Positions 8,049-9,952 of a DNA stretch of 9,952 nt are shown here, piece after piece. The stretch spans positions 1 to 9,952 of the forward strand of contig JAWXTU010000081.1 in NCBI GenBank assembly GCA_044433285.1, read 5' to 3'. The notes beneath the pieces are model-generated. The model searched no databases. It was not told where the DNA came from and worked only from the letters and a program-made list of their open reading frames with translations. Both the position numbers and the translations under genes were made by a program. Every line of letters starts with the position of its first letter. The stretch's first letter is position 1. This stretch comes from Aphodosoma sp044433285. GTDB taxonomy: Bacteria; Bacteroidota; Bacteroidia; Bacteroidales; Paludibacteraceae.

Positions 8049-9077
8049 ATGACCTTAAAAGAGATAAATGAAAACATTCAGGATACAAATCCTAAAAATC
8101 TAAAGCTGTATTTTATAACTCGCAGCTTCAAAGAAGGAGTTAACAGAAGAAGTCGAGTTATGGATAAATACGACTTTCAAGCATTTCATATTGATATTGA
8201 TGATGCTATTCGAGATTACCTCTATGGATCTACTATTGCTACCATAACAAAAGAATCAAATAAGAATATGGACATAGTAGATTATTGTGTTATTGCAGGT
8301 GATATAAAAACTATATTCTCATATGCCGTTGAAAATAAGGCGTTGTCTTTTATGAGTGTTTTGAATGAGCAATTGCCTAATAAGGTCAGTAAAATTGATA
8401 AAATAGAGAGTCTTGTTACGGATAATCGCGGGTTATGGGCATATTGTATTGGTTTTGAAAATGAAGAAACAAATGAATGGATTTATACTTTTAGAAAAAT
8501 GCTTCGAGGTAAAGCAACTATAGATGATAAAACAGGAAAAAATGTAGTTGGAAAAATACTGCGAACATTTTTTAGCACAAAATCACTAAAATTAGAGCCA
8601 GTAGTGGGTGATACTATAAATTTGGACGACAAAGTTGATTGTATCTATTGTAAAGATAAGTTTTATGTAGTAAGTAAAGATGCGTTCGAAAAGATACTCT
8701 GTTTAGAAGAGGAATATAAAGAAGAAGCTTTTAGTGTTTTGGAAGAACTTAAAAAAACAGATATGATAATTGGACTTGATATTTTGTTCGACAAAATTAA
8801 AACTCATCCTCCTATACATAAAAAATTAGTTAGCATATCAAGAATAGGTAATTATAGAGGTCTTAATGCTCGCATAGTAAGAAAAATGAAGAGTGTGTGT
8901 AAAAAGCACAAAGTTAATCTCAATATAAAGGATGGTAAACTTTGTATTGAGTCAGATGTAGATATTGATATAGTACTTAAGATGCTTGCAGATTATTATA
9001 AAACTGGAGAGGTTTCAGGTAAATCGTATGGGACATTTGCAGGAAAGGAAGTTAAAGTTAATCTCAATATTCAATGA
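8049..9077 (+). CDS. kwaB: DUF4868-like protein, probable KwaB of a Kiwa anti-phage system
   Basis: This soluble protein of 342 residues has no signal peptide or membrane segment. The segment from about 130 to 265 has the look of DUF4868: WAYCIGFENEETNEWIYTFRK, then DDKVDCIYCKDKFYVVSK (193-210), DAFEKIL (211-217), and a charged helical stretch up to about 265. The C-terminal part ends in YYKTGEVSGKSYGTFAGKEV (316-335). In Kiwa, KwaB is the cytoplasmic DNA-binding effector that assembles with membrane-bound KwaA and stops phage DNA replication and late expression. The gene begins 6 bases after kwaA without a Shine-Dalgarno sequence, and its stop overlaps the next gene's start as ATGA. Family assignment is from remembered pattern and gene order, not from a search. 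It is somewhat longer than the roughly 315 residues I recall for the E. coli protein. Confidence 0.75.
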   Translation: MTLKEINENIQDTNPKNLKLYFITRSFKEGVNRRSRVMDKYDFQAFHIDIDDAIRDYLYGSTIATITKESNKNMDIVDYCVIAGDIKTIFSYAVENKALSFMSVLNEQLPNKVSKIDKIESLVTDNRGLWAYCIGFENEETNEWIYTFRKMLRGKATIDDKTGKNVVGKILRTFFSTKSLKLEPVVGDTINLDDKVDCIYCKDKFYVVSKDAFEKILCLEEEYKEEAFSVLEELKKTDMIIGLDILFDKIKTHPPIHKKLVSISRIGNYRGLNARIVRKMKSVCKKHKVNLNIKDGKLCIESDVDIDIVLKMLADYYKTGEVSGKSYGTFAGKEVKVNLNIQ

Positions 9078-9790
9078 AACAAATAAAATATATGTACATC
9101 GGCGCAGGCTTTGTAACGCTTGTTTTGACTGTAGCTATTTTAGATATGCTGTATAATGAATCGGCTGAAGTAGGTATTTATGTTACATCTCTTTTGGGTG
9201 TGTGTACATTTTTCTTTACTGCTGTTTTAGCAATAAATGCTTATCAACAGAATTTGATTAGTAAGCAAAATATTAAACTTAAACTCTTTGATAAAAGATA
9301 TAAGGTATTTGAAGTTATTGTTAGTAGTTGCTTAATATTTAATGAAAAAAATTACTCTAATCAGGTATTGATTATAGGTATAGACGATCCAAATTTTATT
9401 AATAAAAAAATAATAGCAAGTGTGGAGCAGATGCGTGATGCAGCAATATTATCAGAGTCTTTATTTGATAAGAAGTTGTTTAACAAAATATATGATACGT
9501 ATGTTAAATATAAGGCTCTTAGTGATATGCACTTTGAGATATTTAAGCAACTAGTTAAAGTTGTTGATAATAGAGAATTTTTAGAGTTATATCAGGAGTT
9601 TCTCCTTGAAACAGATGAAGTTGTTATTGCAGAAATAGAATCTAAACTAAATATTAAGTACCCCACATTTCAGAAATTGAATAATCAATTTAACGTAAAG
9701 TTAGAAGAGTTTAATCAATGGATAAAAGAAGAAAAATTGTATAAATGTTTTGATACATATCTATTAATAAATGAATTAGATACAATGTAG
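9074..9790 (+). CDS. Unrecognised protein with two N-terminal membrane helices and a cytoplasmic helical domain
   Basis: I do not recognise a named family. The 238-residue protein has two hydrophobic segments close together at about 6-26 and 33-54, which would form a hairpin in the inner membrane with a short loop. About 180 residues of charged, mostly helical sequence follow and probably face the cytoplasm. The segment IKLKLFDKRYKVFEVI (67-82) just after the second helix is of a kind seen in many small accessory membrane proteins (K-x-LFDKRYxVF), but it does not assign a function. No nuclease, ATPase or nucleotide-cyclase motif is visible. The ATG overlaps the kwaB stop as ATGA, which strongly suggests coupled translation and a role connected with the Kiwa-like pair. 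It could also be an unrelated passenger gene. The stop is TAG at 9788-9790, followed at once by TAA. Confidence 0.85.
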   Translation: MKQIKYMYIGAGFVTLVLTVAILDMLYNESAEVGIYVTSLLGVCTFFFTAVLAINAYQQNLISKQNIKLKLFDKRYKVFEVIVSSCLIFNEKNYSNQVLIIGIDDPNFINKKIIASVEQMRDAAILSESLFDKKLFNKIYDTYVKYKALSDMHFEIFKQLVKVVDNREFLELYQEFLLETDEVVIAEIESKLNIKYPTFQKLNNQFNVKLEEFNQWIKEEKLYKCFDTYLLINELDTM

Positions 9791-9952
9791 TAAATAATTG
9801 GAGATGAAAGATATTATATGAATTGGCTTTTTAAAGTACTGCCCCTAGTTTAGACAACATTTCTTATAAAATAAGACAGATATTACTTATTCTGTGCTAG
9901 TTAATGTTATTTTTAAATTAATATTTATATTTAAATCCGTGCTTAAGCAGCA
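9791..9952. other. AT-rich non-coding end of window
   Basis: There is no credible coding sequence here. The longest ATG-started frame noticed is about 11 codons, from 9818. A possible insertion-sequence end lies at 9836-9858. Weak A/T stems occur at 9863-9875 and 9870-9891, but they lack a GC-rich stem and U-tract, so I do not call a terminator for the operon. Confidence 0.5.
9836..9858 (+). mobile_element. Possible terminal inverted repeat of an IS3-family (IS150-like) element
   Basis: GTACTGCCCCTAGTTTAGAC (9836-9855) resembles the outer end of IS150-group IS3 elements, which typically read TGTACTG followed by a run of C and then AGTTxGACA. Because the TGTACTG side is outermost, the body of the element would extend rightwards beyond the window. 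No transposase reading frame is visible in the 94 bases that follow, so the call rests on the repeat alone. Confidence 0.35.

Larger units (their letters stand above)
349..9790 (+). other. Probable single operon of seven defence genes
   Basis: Seven genes follow one another on the same strand. The junctions are +7, -8, +5, +1, +6 and -4 bases, with no room for internal terminators or promoters between genes. No -7 box of the TAnnTTTG type was noticed at the internal junctions. The restriction-modification genes and the Kiwa-like genes are therefore likely transcribed together from the promoter at about 239-270. This is inferred from spacing only, and promoters inside coding sequence cannot be excluded. 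Confidence 0.65.

Noticed and set aside
9863..9891. Stem-loops CTTAT/ATAAG and AATAAG/CTTATT as an operon terminator
   Set aside because: The stems are only 5-6 A/T-rich pairs, they compete with each other, and no T-run follows directly.
1..9952. CRISPR array, tRNA or rRNA genes
   Set aside because: No regularly spaced direct repeats, and no cloverleaf or rRNA-like sequence was seen. The only notable repeat pair is the one in yhcG.

Overview
The window looks like a defence island from an AT-rich member of the Bacteroidota, probably a Bacteroidales species. Four things suggest this: a TAnnTTTG-type -7 box ahead of the first gene, almost no Shine-Dalgarno sequences even between tightly packed genes, low G+C, and gene families common in gut Bacteroidales. 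The assignment is inferred from these features and not from a database match.

Layout. Bases 2-112 are the last 36 codons of an IS30-type transposase. Bases 113-348 are non-coding and carry one good promoter candidate at about 239-270. Seven genes then follow on the + strand from 349 to 9790 with almost no gaps: hsdR (349-3474), hsdM (3482-5122), a YhcG/DUF1016 PD-(D/E)xK protein gene (5115-6164), hsdS (6170-7426), a four-helix membrane protein (7428-8042), a DUF4868-like protein (8049-9077), and a protein with two N-terminal membrane helices (9074-9790). Junctions run from an 8-base overlap to a 7-base gap, so one polycistronic transcript is likely. After 9790 there are 162 AT-rich bases with no gene and a possible IS3-family terminal repeat at about 9836-9858.

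Function. hsdR, hsdM and hsdS make a complete, apparently intact type I restriction-modification system. The extra nuclease-like YhcG protein sits between the methylase and specificity genes. The next two genes match the architecture of the Kiwa anti-phage system: KwaA is a small four-helix membrane protein and KwaB is a DUF4868 protein. The last gene overlaps kwaB by four bases (ATGA). I do not recognise it as a described Kiwa component, so it is the best candidate here for something new: a membrane-anchored third partner.

Other points of interest are two near-identical 26-base palindromic repeats inside the yhcG coding sequence, and a sharply GC-rich patch in the central conserved region of hsdS, which suggests mosaic assembly of the specificity gene.
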